From Listeria cossartiae subsp. cayugensis (GTDB taxonomy: Bacteria; Bacillota; Bacilli; Lactobacillales; Listeriaceae), in contig NZ_JAARZC010000001.1 in the NCBI RefSeq assembly GCF_014229095.1, positions 1,116,001-1,180,000 on the forward strand: 64,000 nucleotides of DNA, in the 5' to 3' direction. A program made the translations under genes and the position numbers. The notes under the pieces are model-generated. The model did no database searches and was not told the origin of the DNA. It saw only the letters and a list, made by a program, of their open reading frames with translations. Of the stretch, positions 38,034 to 49,204 are shown one piece after another. How positions within the stretch are numbered: position 1 is the stretch's first letter; every line of letters starts with the position of its first letter.

Positions 38034-40100
38034 TTATTTTACATTAATTTCGTCCATTTGAGCAAATTCTTTAATAAAGCTTGCAAGTTCGAATAATAAT
38101 GCTAGACGGTTGTTTTTCAATTCAGCGTTGTCGCTCATTACTAATGTATTGTCAAAATAAGCATCAATGGTTGTACGTAAATCGGCAAATGCTTTTAGTC
38201 TTTCGATAATAGTTAAACCGGCATAATCGAATTTCAGTTTTTCTAACTTATCAAACAGAGCTTGTTCGTATTCATTTTCAAATAACGCCGGATCTACTTC
38301 CACGCCATCTTCGTATTTTTTAGAAATTTTCACTACACGGCTAAGTGCTTCAATTGTTGGGCGGAACCATTCAGCTTCAGCGTGTTCATTTAAAATTTGT
38401 GCGCGGTCGATTAGTTGTGGAATCACGTTTGGATCACCGGCAATGACAGCATCAATGATATCATGGCGAATGTGATGGCCTTGTAGAATCACGCGTAGAC
38501 GATTTTTTAAGAAAGTCTGTACTTCTTTTTTCACGTCTGCACCAGGTAATTCTGCGGAACCTTCTGCACGTTCCATATCAACAATGCGAGAAATGACTTC
38601 AAGCATTGGAATGTCCCAACCATTCGCTTGGATAATACGCATTGCTCCAAAAGCGCTACGGCGTAAACCGAATGGATCGGCGGAACCTGTTGGAACAATA
38701 TTGACACAGAAGAAACCGATTAATGTTTCTAATTTGTCAGCAATCGCGATTAACGAACCTAAATCGGTTTGCGGTAAGTCGCCTTCTGCTGAATTTGGTA
38801 AATAATGTTCACGAATCGCGGTTGCAATTGCAGGTTTTTCCCCTTGTAACAACGCATATTTTTCTCCCATTAAACCTTGTAGTTCTGGAAATTCACCGAC
38901 GATATTAGTTACTAAATCAAATTTATAAATATTAGTTAGACGGATAATGTCTTGTTTGTCTTCTTCTTGCCACTCTAAATAGTCAGCAAGCATTAACGCT
39001 ACTTTTTGAACGCGTTTCATTTTTTCTGTTAATGTGCCTAATTTTTCATGGAAAACGATATTTTGTAATTTAGTTACGGCTTGGTCAATCGTCATTTTTA
39101 AATCTTCTTGATAGAAGAAATCAGCATCAGATAAACGAGCGCGCAACACTTTTTCGTTTCCGCGTGCTACTGTTTCCAGGTTTTCGTGGTTACCATTACG
39201 CACAGTTACAAAATGAGGTAATAATTCTCCATCTTGGCTGAAAACAGGGAAATAGCGTTGGTGTTCTTTCATTGTAGTGATTAAAACTTCTTCTGGTAGC
39301 TCCAAATATTCTTTTTCAAAATTCCCAGCTAAAACAGTTGGATATTCGACAAGGTTTGTAACTTCTTCTAGCAAATCAGCATCCTCTTTAATTTGCCAGT
39401 TTTCCATTGATTCTAGTTCGCGTAATTGTTCTGCGATAGCTTGTTTACGTTCTTCGGCATTAACGACTACAAATTGTTCTAATAAGGCATTTGGATAGTC
39501 GCTCGGTTGTTTAATCGTAGCTGTTCCTCCTAAGAAACGGTGCCCGCGTGATGTATTACTTGTTGACACACCAGTAATCTCAAATGGAATGATTTCTTCA
39601 CCGAACATCGCGATAAGCCACTTGATTGGACGGATGTAGCGTAAATCATTGCTACCCCAATGCATGCTTACTGGGAAAGTCATACTTGTTACTACTTTTT
39701 CTAAGCTTGGAAGTAACGCGGTTGTTTTTTCGCCAATCACTTCTTTTTTAATGTAGATATATTCAACGCCTTTAATGTCACGGAAAGTAAGATCAGCTGG
39801 ATCAACTTTTTGGCTTTTAGCGAAACCTAATGCCGCTTTTGACCAATTGCCTTCTTCGTCCAAAGCAATTTTTTTCGCTGGACCTTTTGCTTCTTCCACG
39901 CGATTAGCTTGTTCTTCTGCCATTGCTTCAACAAGAACAGTTAAACGTCTTGGTGTCGAATAGGTTTTAACTGCGCCATATTCGATTTTATTCTCATTTA
40001 ACCAGTCAGTTACCCGTTTTTCTAATTGCGCAACAGAACTAGTCACATATTGTGCGGGCATTTCTTCTAAACCAATTTCTAATAAAAAGTCTTTACTCAT
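38034..40100 (-). CDS. glyS: Glycyl-tRNA synthetase beta subunit
   Basis: tRNA-binding subunit of the bacterial alpha2-beta2 glycyl-tRNA synthetase. 688 residues from ATG 40100, behind GGGAGG ([18 protein letters not shown], the family N-terminus). An HD-like domain and a C-terminal DALR anticodon-binding region. Overlaps glyQ by 8 bp. Controlled by the upstream glycine T-box together with glyQ. Confidence 0.97.
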   Translation of the reverse strand: MSKDFLLEIGLEEMPAQYVTSSVAQLEKRVTDWLNENKIEYGAVKTYSTPRRLTVLVEAMAEEQANRVEEAKGPAKKIALDEEGNWSKAALGFAKSQKVDPADLTFRDIKGVEYIYIKKEVIGEKTTALLPSLEKVVTSMTFPVSMHWGSNDLRYIRPIKWLIAMFGEEIIPFEITGVSTSNTSRGHRFLGGTATIKQPSDYPNALLEQFVVVNAEERKQAIAEQLRELESMENWQIKEDADLLEEVTNLVEYPTVLAGNFEKEYLELPEEVLITTMKEHQRYFPVFSQDGELLPHFVTVRNGNHENLETVARGNEKVLRARLSDADFFYQEDLKMTIDQAVTKLQNIVFHEKLGTLTEKMKRVQKVALMLADYLEWQEEDKQDIIRLTNIYKFDLVTNIVGEFPELQGLMGEKYALLQGEKPAIATAIREHYLPNSAEGDLPQTDLGSLIAIADKLETLIGFFCVNIVPTGSADPFGLRRSAFGAMRIIQANGWDIPMLEVISRIVDMERAEGSAELPGADVKKEVQTFLKNRLRVILQGHHIRHDIIDAVIAGDPNVIPQLIDRAQILNEHAEAEWFRPTIEALSRVVKISKKYEDGVEVDPALFENEYEQALFDKLEKLKFDYAGLTIIERLKAFADLRTTIDAYFDNTLVMSDNAELKNNRLALLFELASFIKEFAQMDEINVK

Positions 40101-40983
40101 GACGTTTTCCTCCCTCTTCTTTGAGTAATGGGAAGCCCAATTTTTCTCGTGATTCATAAAAAGTTTTCGCGATACGTCTTGCTAAGTTTCTGATTCGACC
40201 AATATACTGCGCGCGTTCCGTTACGGAGACAACACCACGAGCATCTAAAAGGTTAAATGTATGCGAACATTTCAATACGTAATCATACGCTGGGAAAACG
40301 AGTCCGTCTTGCATTTGGCGTGTTGCTTCTCTTTCGTATGTGTCAAAAAGAGACAACAACATGTCTGTATTAGAAGTTTCAAAGGCATATGTGGAGTTTT
40401 CGAATTCTGCTTGGAAGAAAATATCGCGGTAGCTAATGCCTTCCGTCCATTCTAAATCAAACACATTTTCTTTGTCTTGAATATAACTTGCTAAACGTTC
40501 TACCCCGTAAGTGATTTCGGAAGTGACAGGGAAACATTCTAAGCCACCTACTTGTTGGAAATAAGTGAATTGCGTGATTTCCATACCATCTAACCAAACT
40601 TCCCAACCAAGACCAGCACAACCAAGTGATGGATTTTCCCAGTTATCTTCTACAAAACGGATATCATGTTCTAATGGATTAATTCCTAATTTTTCTAAAG
40701 AACCAAGATAAAGCTCTTGAATATTGTCAGGAGAAGGCTTCATCACGACTTGAAATTGGTGATGTTGGAATAATCTGTTTGGATTTTCTCCGTAACGACC
40801 ATCAGCTGGACGACGAGATGGCTCTACGTAACCTGCTTTCCACGGTTCTGGACCAATTGCTTTTAAGAAAGTATACGGACTCATTGTGCCGGCACCTTTT
40901 TCCACATCATACGATTGCAACATAATACAACCTTGCTCGGACCAATAATCTTGCAACGTTCTAATCATTGTTTGTAAATTCAT
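40093..40983 (-). CDS. glyQ: Glycyl-tRNA synthetase alpha subunit
   Basis: Catalytic class II subunit that activates glycine. 296 residues from ATG 40983 behind GGAGGTGGAAG. Strongly conserved N-terminus ([25 protein letters not shown] region) and the motif [14 protein letters not shown]. Heterotetramer with GlyS. First gene after the T-box leader, so transcription rises when uncharged tRNA-Gly accumulates. Confidence 0.97.
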   Translation of the reverse strand: MNLQTMIRTLQDYWSEQGCIMLQSYDVEKGAGTMSPYTFLKAIGPEPWKAGYVEPSRRPADGRYGENPNRLFQHHQFQVVMKPSPDNIQELYLGSLEKLGINPLEHDIRFVEDNWENPSLGCAGLGWEVWLDGMEITQFTYFQQVGGLECFPVTSEITYGVERLASYIQDKENVFDLEWTEGISYRDIFFQAEFENSTYAFETSNTDMLLSLFDTYEREATRQMQDGLVFPAYDYVLKCSHTFNLLDARGVVSVTERAQYIGRIRNLARRIAKTFYESREKLGFPLLKEEGGKRHE

Positions 40984-40999
40984 TGCTTCCACCTCCAAA

Positions 41000-41238
41000 A
41001 TAATTCAGCCAATATAAAAACTCTCGTCCCTATATGCTGATTTAAAGCATATAGGGACGAGAGTTAGCTCGCGGTTCCACCCTATTTGGAATTGAAATAA
41101 TTCCCACCTTGATTTCGCTGTACTCCAGAACGCCTTCACAAAAAGTTAAATATCCGGCTTGCACCAAACCCGAACTCGCTAAAAAACAGAGCTTTTTGTT
41201 ACTATTTTCCTTCAACGTACCTATTAGTTGATATATTA
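41000..41238 (-). ncRNA. Glycine T-box leader of glyQS
   Basis: Minus-strand leader with the conserved T-box block GGTGGAACCGCG (about 41070-41081), whose TGGA complements the TCCA end of tRNA-Gly. Stem I shows an AGTA bulge and the apical GGTTTGGTGCAAGCC. Opposite the AGTA side, GAA-GGC gives the specifier GGC (41132-41134), a glycine codon. The terminator is a long stem at 41014-41065 (ACTCTCGTCCCTATATGC and its complement) followed by T5. The alternative pairing with the T-box block makes the antiterminator. Confidence 0.97.
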
Positions 41239-41239
41239 A

Positions 41240-41268
41240 AAGATACTGTATTTTTGCTAAAAAGTCAA
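41240..41268 (-). promoter_or_regulatory. glyQS T-box promoter, overlapping the recO stop
   Basis: On the minus strand: -35 TTGACT (41263-41268), 17-bp spacer, -10 TATCTT (41240-41245). The -35 covers the recO stop codon. No terminator separates recO from the T-box, so recO read-through would enter the riboswitch. Confidence 0.7.
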
Positions 41269-42032
41269 TCGTCGCTCTCTTTTTTTAACATATTTTCCCA
41301 TTTATCCATATCACGTAAGAATTTCCTGCTTTTTAAATATAAACCGGAATATTCGTCGTAGTAAGTATCGATTGCTTTTTGGAGCCATTGTTTTGTTTCT
41401 GGTTTGACATCGATGTTGCCTAATCGATCTAATTGGAAAATGAAGAATAATCGTAAAAGCTTGACCACATTTTCTGGCAAATGCATCCGGTAACGATCTC
41501 TATCAAAACAACGATGGCAAATAATCCCATTACTTCTCGTCGAAAAATCAAAATGTCCGGTTGTTTCACCGCAAATAGCACATTTATCCATGGTTGGATA
41601 GAGTCCAAGAACCGGCAACATCTTCATTTCATAAATTTGAGTAAGGATTTGCGGATCATACCCTTCATCAATATCACGCAAAATTTGAAAAGTTAGTTCA
41701 TATAAGTATGGATTGGATTGGCGTTCTTCTGTCGCTTTATCTAGCAGTTCGCAAACATAAGTCGCATAAGCCGTCATAAAAATATCTTGTTGTATAGAAG
41801 AAAAGTTTTCTATCACTTCGCCTTGTTGAAGCGTCCCAAGACCATTTCCACCAAAAAAAGTAAAATAACCATTTGTAAATAATTGAGTTACTGCGGCTAA
41901 TCTGCTTTTGGTTTTTTTTGCACCACGAGCTACCACACCAATTTTCCCGAATTCACGTGTATACATTCGGACAATTTTATCTGATTCACGGTAACTTGTT
42001 TGCCGTATCACGATTCCTTCGCATTTTTCCAT
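41265..42032 (-). CDS. recO: DNA repair protein RecO
   Basis: Recombination mediator of the RecFOR pathway; anneals single strands and loads RecA. 255 residues from ATG 42032 behind AGGAGG. N-terminal OB-fold (GIVIRQTSYRESDKIVRMYT). Zinc finger CAICG...GIICHRC around residues 150-177. C-terminal helical part. Downstream end abuts the glyQS promoter; upstream is the divergent gene at 42171. Confidence 0.95.
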   Translation of the reverse strand: MEKCEGIVIRQTSYRESDKIVRMYTREFGKIGVVARGAKKTKSRLAAVTQLFTNGYFTFFGGNGLGTLQQGEVIENFSSIQQDIFMTAYATYVCELLDKATEERQSNPYLYELTFQILRDIDEGYDPQILTQIYEMKMLPVLGLYPTMDKCAICGETTGHFDFSTRSNGIICHRCFDRDRYRMHLPENVVKLLRLFFIFQLDRLGNIDVKPETKQWLQKAIDTYYDEYSGLYLKSRKFLRDMDKWENMLKKESDD

Positions 42033-42170
42033 GTGGTAAGCCTCCTTTTTCATACGCTTTATTATAACATTTTCTTTATGTTTATGTCTTTTTAAATTTT
42101 TTGCTATCTTTCCGCGCCTACCTATTGTAAAATAGAGAAAAAGGCATGAAAAGAAAGGATTTTTTAAACT

Positions 42171-42803
42171 ATGGATATGTTACTTATATTACTTATCAGC
42201 TTATTTACACTCACATTCATAGGTGTTGTTGTGGGAATTATTTTGCTTATTGTAAGAAAAGAAAGATGGGCAGGAATTATTGTTGCTGGATTATCATTTG
42301 GAATTGGCTTCTTCGTATTATTAGCTGGTCTAAACGTAGTGACAGCATCACTGTCTACATTAGCTAATAACCCATTTTCTATTTATAATTATGAATCCGG
42401 CGAAGATACAAACACTAGTAACTTCGAGGAAGACTATGATGAAGATTATTATGATGACTACACAGATGTAAACTTTAATGAAGCTGTAACGATTGAAAAT
42501 GGTAGCACAGTTACTATTTCCAAACCAGAACTTTCCCAGAAAAAAGAAGGTTATGAAATTTATAAAGTAAAAGTGAAATTTGAAAACACAAGCTCTGATC
42601 CAATTGAGTTCTTTTCTGAAGACGTTTCGTTGTATGACAATACAGATGACGATTACGGACAACAAATTACAGAAGACGCTTTCTCTGGTGAAATTCAAGC
42701 TGGTGAATCAAAAGAATTAACACTATACTATGAAGTATTCAACTCAGGTCCTTATGACGTAGAATATGATAACTATAACTGGACTGAACAAACAGCCGAA
42801 TAA
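42171..42803 (+). CDS. Membrane-anchored protein with Ig-like (DUF4352-like) domain, function unknown
   Basis: 210 residues. Two N-terminal hydrophobic helices (about 2-27 and 34-56), then an unusually acidic linker rich in Asp, Glu and Tyr (about 75-100: EEDYDEDYYDDYTD). A beta-rich domain follows (KVKVKFENTSSDPIEFF, then EIQAGESKELTLYYEV), which fits the DUF4352/telokin-like fold. Same architecture as the protein at 10442-11092. ATG after AAAGGA. Position corresponds to lmo1461. I do not recognise a function; the outer-face acidic linker may bind cations. Confidence 0.75.
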   Translation: MDMLLILLISLFTLTFIGVVVGIILLIVRKERWAGIIVAGLSFGIGFFVLLAGLNVVTASLSTLANNPFSIYNYESGEDTNTSNFEEDYDEDYYDDYTDVNFNEAVTIENGSTVTISKPELSQKKEGYEIYKVKVKFENTSSDPIEFFSEDVSLYDNTDDDYGQQITEDAFSGEIQAGESKELTLYYEVFNSGPYDVEYDNYNWTEQTAE

Positions 42804-42805
42804 GT

Positions 42806-42850
42806 AAAAGCATCTGGCACACAATCAAAGTTGTGTACCAGATGCTTTTT

Positions 42851-42852
<2 letters not shown>
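42806..42852. terminator. Bidirectional terminator between the DUF4352-like gene and era
   Basis: AGCATCTGG-ACACAA pairs with TTGTGT-CCAGATGCT around a short loop, with T7 on the plus side; between converging genes. Confidence 0.9.
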
Positions 42853-44148
<1,296 letters not shown>

Positions 44149-44172
44149 TTACCAAGTCACAATCCCTTCTTT

Positions 44173-44562
44173 TTATAAAAACATCTGGCAAAAGTATGGT
44201 ATGAATATAATTAGTCCGATAAAACTAGCAACAAATGCGGCTAGTAATACCGCACCTGCAGCAACATCCTTCGCTTTCTTCGCTTCATCAATATACTGCT
44301 CTGTCGCTACATCCACCGCTCGTTCAATTGCTGTATTGACCATTTCTAGTATTAACACACCAAAAATAGATAGGATTAATAACGTCCACTCTGATTTAGT
44401 GACATGGAAGAAAAAGCCGCAAATAACAACAGCAAGGGCTGCAAATGTATGGAATCGCATATTTCGTTCTTCTAAAAAAGCCGTTTTTAGCCCAGTAAAA
44501 GCATGACGAAAAGATTCTGCATAATTTTTACTGCGTTTATATTTTCTATCTTTCAAGTCCAT
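44173..44562 (-). CDS. dgkA: DgkA-family lipid kinase (undecaprenol/diacylglycerol kinase)
   Basis: 129 residues from ATG 44562 (two codons after another possible ATG). Three membrane helices and the family motif [12 protein letters not shown] with catalytic Glu. In Gram-positive bacteria this family mostly phosphorylates undecaprenol, feeding the wall lipid carrier pool. Overlaps the end of ybeY by 17 bp. Confidence 0.93.
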   Translation of the reverse strand: MDLKDRKYKRSKNYAESFRHAFTGLKTAFLEERNMRFHTFAALAVVICGFFFHVTKSEWTLLILSIFGVLILEMVNTAIERAVDVATEQYIDEAKKAKDVAAGAVLLAAFVASFIGLIIFIPYFCQMFL

Positions 44563-45031
44563 AAGCATCCAACACTTCTTTTTGTAAGCCGAACATTACT
44601 TTTTCTTCGTCAGGCTCCATATGATCATACCCAAGCAAATGCAGCAATCCGTGAACTGCTAAGAATCCTAATTCTCTTGCTTTTGTATGTCCGTAATCTT
44701 TGGCTTGTTCTTCTGCTTTTTCAGTGGAGATGATAATATCACCAAGCATGCGAGGTGTTTCAAGCTCAAACTCGCCCCAATCAATCTCTGTTTCCCCGTC
44801 GCCCATTTCTTCCAAAGCGAAAGAAATAACATCGGTTGCTTGATCTTTGTCACGGTATTCCCGGTTAATTTCACGAATCCCTTCATTTGTTGTAAAAGTA
44901 AGCGAAAGTTCTGTCCCTTGTTCGATTTTTAAATAACCAGCAGCAAATTGTAGAATATTTTCCACTAGTTCTTTATCTTCGTCAGGTAGCTTATTTGTCT
45001 CATCCAGTAAATCAATCTCTAAGACCGTCAT
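44546..45031 (-). CDS. ybeY: Endoribonuclease YbeY (rRNA maturation factor)
   Basis: Zinc-dependent protein needed for 16S rRNA 3' maturation and ribosome quality control. 161 residues. Zinc motif [11 protein letters not shown] (three His) near the C-terminus, preceded by the conserved [17 protein letters not shown] behind AGGGAGG. It lies between pgpH (17 bp) and dgkA (overlap). Confidence 0.96.
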   Translation of the reverse strand: MTVLEIDLLDETNKLPDEDKELVENILQFAAGYLKIEQGTELSLTFTTNEGIREINREYRDKDQATDVISFALEEMGDGETEIDWGEFELETPRMLGDIIISTEKAEEQAKDYGHTKARELGFLAVHGLLHLLGYDHMEPDEEKVMFGLQKEVLDAYGLER

Positions 45032-45048
45032 CTTGTGTCCTCCCTATT

Positions 45049-47205
45049 TCAATCTTTGTCATCAGGATATTGAATTCGTTGATGATATATTCCATTTAAT
45101 GTGGCGATTAATGTGTCACGAATAATTCTAATTTCTCTAATCGTAATATCACACTCTGTAAACTGCCCATCTAGGAAGCGATCTTTAATAATTCCGTCAA
45201 TAATTTCTGTTATTTTTGCCATCGTTGGTTCTTTGGAAGAACGCACCGCAGCCTCCACACTATCAGAAATATTGATAATCGCAATTTCTTTCGTTTGTGG
45301 TTTTGGTCCGCTATAACGATAGTCTGCTTCTTTTACATCCGGATTTGTCTCTTTTGCTTTAAAATAGAAATATTTAAGCAAAGTAGTACCGTGATGTTGT
45401 AATGCGATATCAATAATTGGTTGTGGCATGTGGTTCTCTTTTAAAATCTCTGCACCATCTTTTGTATGCGAGAGAATTATATCACGACTTTGTTCTGGTG
45501 TCAGCCTATCATGCGGATTAATTCCTTGTAATTGATTTTCTACAAAATACGGTGGTCTTAATGTTTTACCAATATCGTGATAAAAACACCCAACCCGAAC
45601 AAGTAAACTATTTGCGCCAATTTTATCAGCACATGCTTCTGCCAAATTGGCTACCATCATACTGTGATGATACGTACCAGGCGCTTTCATTAGAATTTTT
45701 TTCAGTAATGGATGGTTTGGATTGGCTAGTTCTACTAAACGACTAGTAGTTAATAAGCCGAAAATTGTCTCAAATAACGGAATAACTCCAACGCCGAGAA
45801 TAAAGGCACCAAACCCACCTAAAAAGGCGTAACCGATTGCCATTAACGTAGAAACTTGCAATAGCGAGCTGTTGTTTATGAATAACAATAGTAATACATA
45901 AACTATATTTATTAAGCCAACCATAAACCCTGAAAACATAATAGCTGAACGTCTGCTGTAATCACGCAATGCTACAACACTTGTCATACCGCTTAGTAAG
46001 ATAAACACAGTTATGCCACTATTCGCGTCATTTTGAAAGGTTAACAAGCTTGTGACAGCGATAAAAATAACACTCAGAAAGGCATATTTTTCGTTCAGTA
46101 ATATTTTTAGTATCATCGGTGCAAATGCTGCCGGGAATAGGAAAGCAATATTACTGATATTTTGCGTTTCTAAGAATAAAATAATTAAAAGCATGAATAG
46201 CGAAACAACGTATACAGAAGAGAAAATCAGCATCGTTTGCATTTTTTTCGCTTTAGGTTGCGTCTGCTTTTTCGTATAAAGAAACAAGATTGCTGCTAGC
46301 GCAATAATGAAAATCGCAAAACCGGCGTATTGTTTTACAGGCATTTTTTGATCAAGTAGATGCAGCATTTTTAACTGACGGTAATTTTCTCTGTCAACAA
46401 TTTGGCCTTCTTGTACAATAACTTGCCCTTGTAAAATTTTCACAGGAACAACCGATTGCGCTGCTTCTTTGCGTCTAGCGTCGGTTTGCTCTTCATTATA
46501 AATTTCGTTGGGTACGATTGCATAAGAGACTAAGGCTTTTGATACGCTTTTGTAATAAGAAGGTATAGCAGATAGTTCGATATCATCGCGTGCTCTAATT
46601 TTAACGGAATTTAGATTCTCATCACGGATTTTGTTCTCCATGGTTTTGGCCACTTCGGTTGTTACGACATCTTCCATGATGTTAAAATCTTTATTTTTCG
46701 CTTCGATTAAAGTTGTAAGTACTTCATCGGATATGTTAGAGGTTATTTTTTCTGATACATTGTTGGATAATTTATCTTTTAAGTTTTTTAGTTTCGTTTC
46801 TGTTGTCGTTGGAGCGGGAGCAGGTTTATCCTCTTTTGTGGCTTTTTCTTTGTTTTTTGTGTCGTTATCTTCGGCCTCTGCATTTACTTCATTTACATAG
46901 GCGAATACACTTTGGATAAGAGCTACTCGATTTTGACCAGTTTCGCGATTGTACACATAGACATCTTCTACGGCATCGCTTGCTTTGGTCCGTTCTTCTT
47001 TCGTTTTTTGTGTATCTTCTACGGTTTGCGGTGAACGAATTGTTTTTTCAGCAACTTGGAATAATTTAACATTGTATGATTCCGGTTTCGTCATTTGGCA
47101 AACGAGAAAATACGCTATAACAGCAAAACAAACAAGGAGCAGCGGAAAAAGGTATTTCTTTCCACTTTCGATGTACCAATTTCTCCATTTCTTAGGTAGT
47201 TTCAC
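45049..47205 (-). CDS. pgpH: PgpH, 7TMR-HD cyclic-di-AMP phosphodiesterase
   Basis: Membrane enzyme that degrades c-di-AMP, a nucleotide controlling potassium, osmolyte uptake and wall homeostasis; this activity is established for Listeria PgpH. 718 residues. One N-terminal helix (about 17-37), a large extracellular domain (about 38-290), seven membrane helices (about 295-475), and a cytoplasmic HD domain (GTYHHSMMVANLAEA, CFYHDIGK). OpuC, encoded at 3722-7180, belongs to a carnitine system known to be inhibited by c-di-AMP through the OpuCA CBS domains. 16 bp after phoH. Confidence 0.95.
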   Translation of the reverse strand: MKLPKKWRNWYIESGKKYLFPLLLVCFAVIAYFLVCQMTKPESYNVKLFQVAEKTIRSPQTVEDTQKTKEERTKASDAVEDVYVYNRETGQNRVALIQSVFAYVNEVNAEAEDNDTKNKEKATKEDKPAPAPTTTETKLKNLKDKLSNNVSEKITSNISDEVLTTLIEAKNKDFNIMEDVVTTEVAKTMENKIRDENLNSVKIRARDDIELSAIPSYYKSVSKALVSYAIVPNEIYNEEQTDARRKEAAQSVVPVKILQGQVIVQEGQIVDRENYRQLKMLHLLDQKMPVKQYAGFAIFIIALAAILFLYTKKQTQPKAKKMQTMLIFSSVYVVSLFMLLIILFLETQNISNIAFLFPAAFAPMILKILLNEKYAFLSVIFIAVTSLLTFQNDANSGITVFILLSGMTSVVALRDYSRRSAIMFSGFMVGLINIVYVLLLLFINNSSLLQVSTLMAIGYAFLGGFGAFILGVGVIPLFETIFGLLTTSRLVELANPNHPLLKKILMKAPGTYHHSMMVANLAEACADKIGANSLLVRVGCFYHDIGKTLRPPYFVENQLQGINPHDRLTPEQSRDIILSHTKDGAEILKENHMPQPIIDIALQHHGTTLLKYFYFKAKETNPDVKEADYRYSGPKPQTKEIAIINISDSVEAAVRSSKEPTMAKITEIIDGIIKDRFLDGQFTECDITIREIRIIRDTLIATLNGIYHQRIQYPDDKD

Positions 47206-47220
47206 ATCTTAGTCTCCTTT

Positions 47221-48180
47221 CTAATTTTGTTTCCCTTCGTAAGCTTTAATTATTTCAGCAACTAATGGGTGTCTGACTACATCATGATGTTCAAAATAAA
47301 CAAAACCGATATCTTTGACGTCTTTTAAAACTTGTTCTGCGTTTACAAGGCCACTGTTTGCGCCTTTTGGTAAGTCAATTTGCGTCATATCGCCATTGAC
47401 AATCATTTTAGAATCATAGCCAAGGCGTGTTAAAAACATTTTCATTTGTGCGATGGTCGTATTCTGCGCTTCGTCTAGGATGACAAAAGCATGATCTAGT
47501 GTACGTCCTCTCATATAAGCCAGAGGAGCTATTTCAATGACGCCGCGGTCCATTAACCTTGTTGTATGCTCTGTGCCGAAAATATCGTATAGCGCATCGT
47601 ATACAGGTCGTAAATAAGGATCTACTTTTTCTTTTAGGTCTCCTGGTAGAAATCCTAAGCTTTCTCCAGCTTCAACGGCAGGTCTTGTTAAGATGATTTT
47701 GCTGACATTTCCTTTTTTCCATGCGTCTACTGCCATAACCACTGCAAGATATGTTTTACCAGTACCAGCTGGGCCAACACCGAAAACGATGTCGTGTTTT
47801 TTGATCATTTGAATATAGGTTCTTTGACCGAATGTTTTAGGGCGAATAGGCATCCCTTTAGCGTTCTTCGTGATTTCTTCTTCAAATAGTGTGTGGAAGT
47901 AGATTAATGTGCCGTTTCTTTGCATTTTGACTGCTTGAGCGATATCACGACCGTCAATATGAATACCGCGTTTTACGGTTAGAATAAGTTCGTTTAAGAC
48001 GGCTGTCGTATGTTGTACAGGTTCTTCTTCTCCTGTGATAGATAATGATTCTCCCCGTGTGATAATTTTTACTTGAAGTAATTCTTCTAAAAGTTCGATA
48101 TTCTTATTATTATTGCCGAATAAATCTTGAATATTTGTGTCATCAGATAATTCGACTACTTCATTAAATTCATTTAGCAT
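47221..48180 (-). CDS. phoH: PhoH-like ATPase
   Basis: Predicted P-loop ATPase of the PhoH/YbeZ family, often linked with YbeY in RNA metabolism. 319 residues. N-terminal KH-like region. Walker A GPAGTGKTY (about residue 129), Walker B FVILDEAQNTT, and sensor MIVNGDMTQIDLP. First gene of the operon ending in era. About 190 bp of AT-rich sequence and the yqeY terminator precede it. Confidence 0.94.
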   Translation of the reverse strand: MLNEFNEVVELSDDTNIQDLFGNNNKNIELLEELLQVKIITRGESLSITGEEEPVQHTTAVLNELILTVKRGIHIDGRDIAQAVKMQRNGTLIYFHTLFEEEITKNAKGMPIRPKTFGQRTYIQMIKKHDIVFGVGPAGTGKTYLAVVMAVDAWKKGNVSKIILTRPAVEAGESLGFLPGDLKEKVDPYLRPVYDALYDIFGTEHTTRLMDRGVIEIAPLAYMRGRTLDHAFVILDEAQNTTIAQMKMFLTRLGYDSKMIVNGDMTQIDLPKGANSGLVNAEQVLKDVKDIGFVYFEHHDVVRHPLVAEIIKAYEGKQN

Positions 48181-48296
48181 TGGCTAACCCCTTCACCTGT
48201 TATAAGTGCCTTGATTAGTTATATTATACACGAAATTGCCTTGCTTGAAAAACGAAGCGATAGCAACTACGCAAATCGAGTAAAAATAAGCATAAA

Positions 48297-48337
48297 AAAA
48301 CAGGATTTCCTCCATAAAATACGAAGGAACCCTGTTT
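48297..48337 (-). terminator. rpsU-yqeY terminator
   Basis: Minus-strand stem AAACAGGGTTCCT / AGGAAATCCTGTTT with small bulge, followed by T7. Confidence 0.85.
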
Positions 48338-48367
48338 CTTAATGTTTCAAAACTAGTTTGAATTAGT

Positions 48368-48814
48368 TTATGAAAGATATTTTTTTACGAATTGGTTAAC
48401 AGCACCGCCGTCAGCTTTGCCTTTTACTTTAGGCATAATTGCGGACATTACTTTGCCGAAATCAGCTTTACTAGATGCGCCAACTTCTTCGATAGTTGCT
48501 TTCACAATATTCTCAAGCTCTTCAGGAGTCAATTGTTTTGGCGCGTAGTCCTCCACAATGACAATCTCGGAACGGACTTTATCAGAAAGGTCGCTACGTC
48601 CAGCTTTGTCAAACTCTGCTAGAGAATCTCTGCGTTGTTTGAGTTCGCGGGAAATCACGGTTACTTCATCATCCGGAGTAAGATCTTTCACACCTTGGTG
48701 AATTGCTTCGTTTTGTAAAGCTGCTTTTAACATACGAATAACGGAAAGTTTTTCTTTCTCTTTATCGCGCATCGCTTGTTTCATATCTTCATTTAACTTG
48801 TCAAGCAGTGTCAA
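48368..48814 (-). CDS. yqeY: YqeY family protein (GatB/Yqey domain)
   Basis: About 148 residues. Helical GatB/YqeY-tail domain with motif [35 protein letters not shown] and [18 protein letters not shown]. Proposed to bind tRNA like the C-terminus of GatB, with no activity shown. I prefer the TTG at 48814 (10 nt after AAAGG); the ATG at 48823 sits too close to it. 20 bp after rpsU and co-transcribed with it. Confidence 0.9.
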   Translation of the reverse strand: MTLLDKLNEDMKQAMRDKEKEKLSVIRMLKAALQNEAIHQGVKDLTPDDEVTVISRELKQRRDSLAEFDKAGRSDLSDKVRSEIVIVEDYAPKQLTPEELENIVKATIEEVGASSKADFGKVMSAIMPKVKGKADGGAVNQFVKKYLS

Positions 48815-48833
48815 CGAAATCATCGCCTTTTAA

Positions 48834-49007
48834 TTAGAATTTGCGTTTTCTTGCTGCTTCGGATTTTTTCTTACGTTTTACGCTTGGTTTTTCATAAAAT
48901 TCGCGCTTTCTGGATTCTTGCAAAGTTCCACTTTTGGAAACAGTACGTTTAAAGCGACGAAGAGCATCTTCAAGCGATTCGTTTTTACGAACTACTGTTT
49001 TTGACAT
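48834..49007 (-). CDS. rpsU: 30S ribosomal protein S21
   Basis: 57 residues from ATG 49007 behind GGAGGGAGGG ([21 protein letters not shown]). Small basic protein of the 30S platform near the anti-Shine-Dalgarno end of 16S rRNA. The C-terminus is the usual Lys/Arg tail. In L. monocytogenes, mutations in rpsU give stress-resistant, slow-growing variants. Own promoter and a structured leader of about 125 nt. Confidence 0.98.
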
Positions 49008-49042
49008 CTCTCTTTCCCTCCCTCCGGCACTTACATGCACTC

Positions 49043-49108
49043 ACTTAAATCCTTCATTTAAGTTCCAGAATAGGACATAACGGAAAATAAATTATGAATT
49101 ATTCTGAA
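49043..49108 (-). promoter_or_regulatory. Structured 5' leader of rpsU
   Basis: A perfect hairpin ACTTAAAT/ATTTAAGT with 5-nt loop (49043-49063). Next to it is a second helix, TTCAGAATA paired with TATTCTGGAA with one bulge (49100-49108 and 49063-49072). Together they occupy most of the leader. No T run. They may serve autoregulation or mRNA stability. Confidence 0.5.
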
Positions 49109-49138
49109 GTAATGCAGATAAGCATTCACTCATTAAAA

Positions 49139-49167
49139 ATTATATACGAAACATCGGGCATCGTCAA
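49139..49167 (-). promoter_or_regulatory. rpsU promoter
   Basis: On the minus strand: -35 TTGACG (49162-49167), 17-bp spacer, perfect -10 TATAAT (49139-49144). It lies about 40 bp after the rsmE stop codon. Confidence 0.85.
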
Positions 49168-49204
49168 CATGAAATCGTTAACTTTCGCATAAAACTTTGA
49201 AATG

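Noticed and set aside
48181-48367. Hidden small gene between phoH and yqeY
   Set aside because: Only AT-rich sequence and the yqeY terminator are seen; no frame with a start signal.
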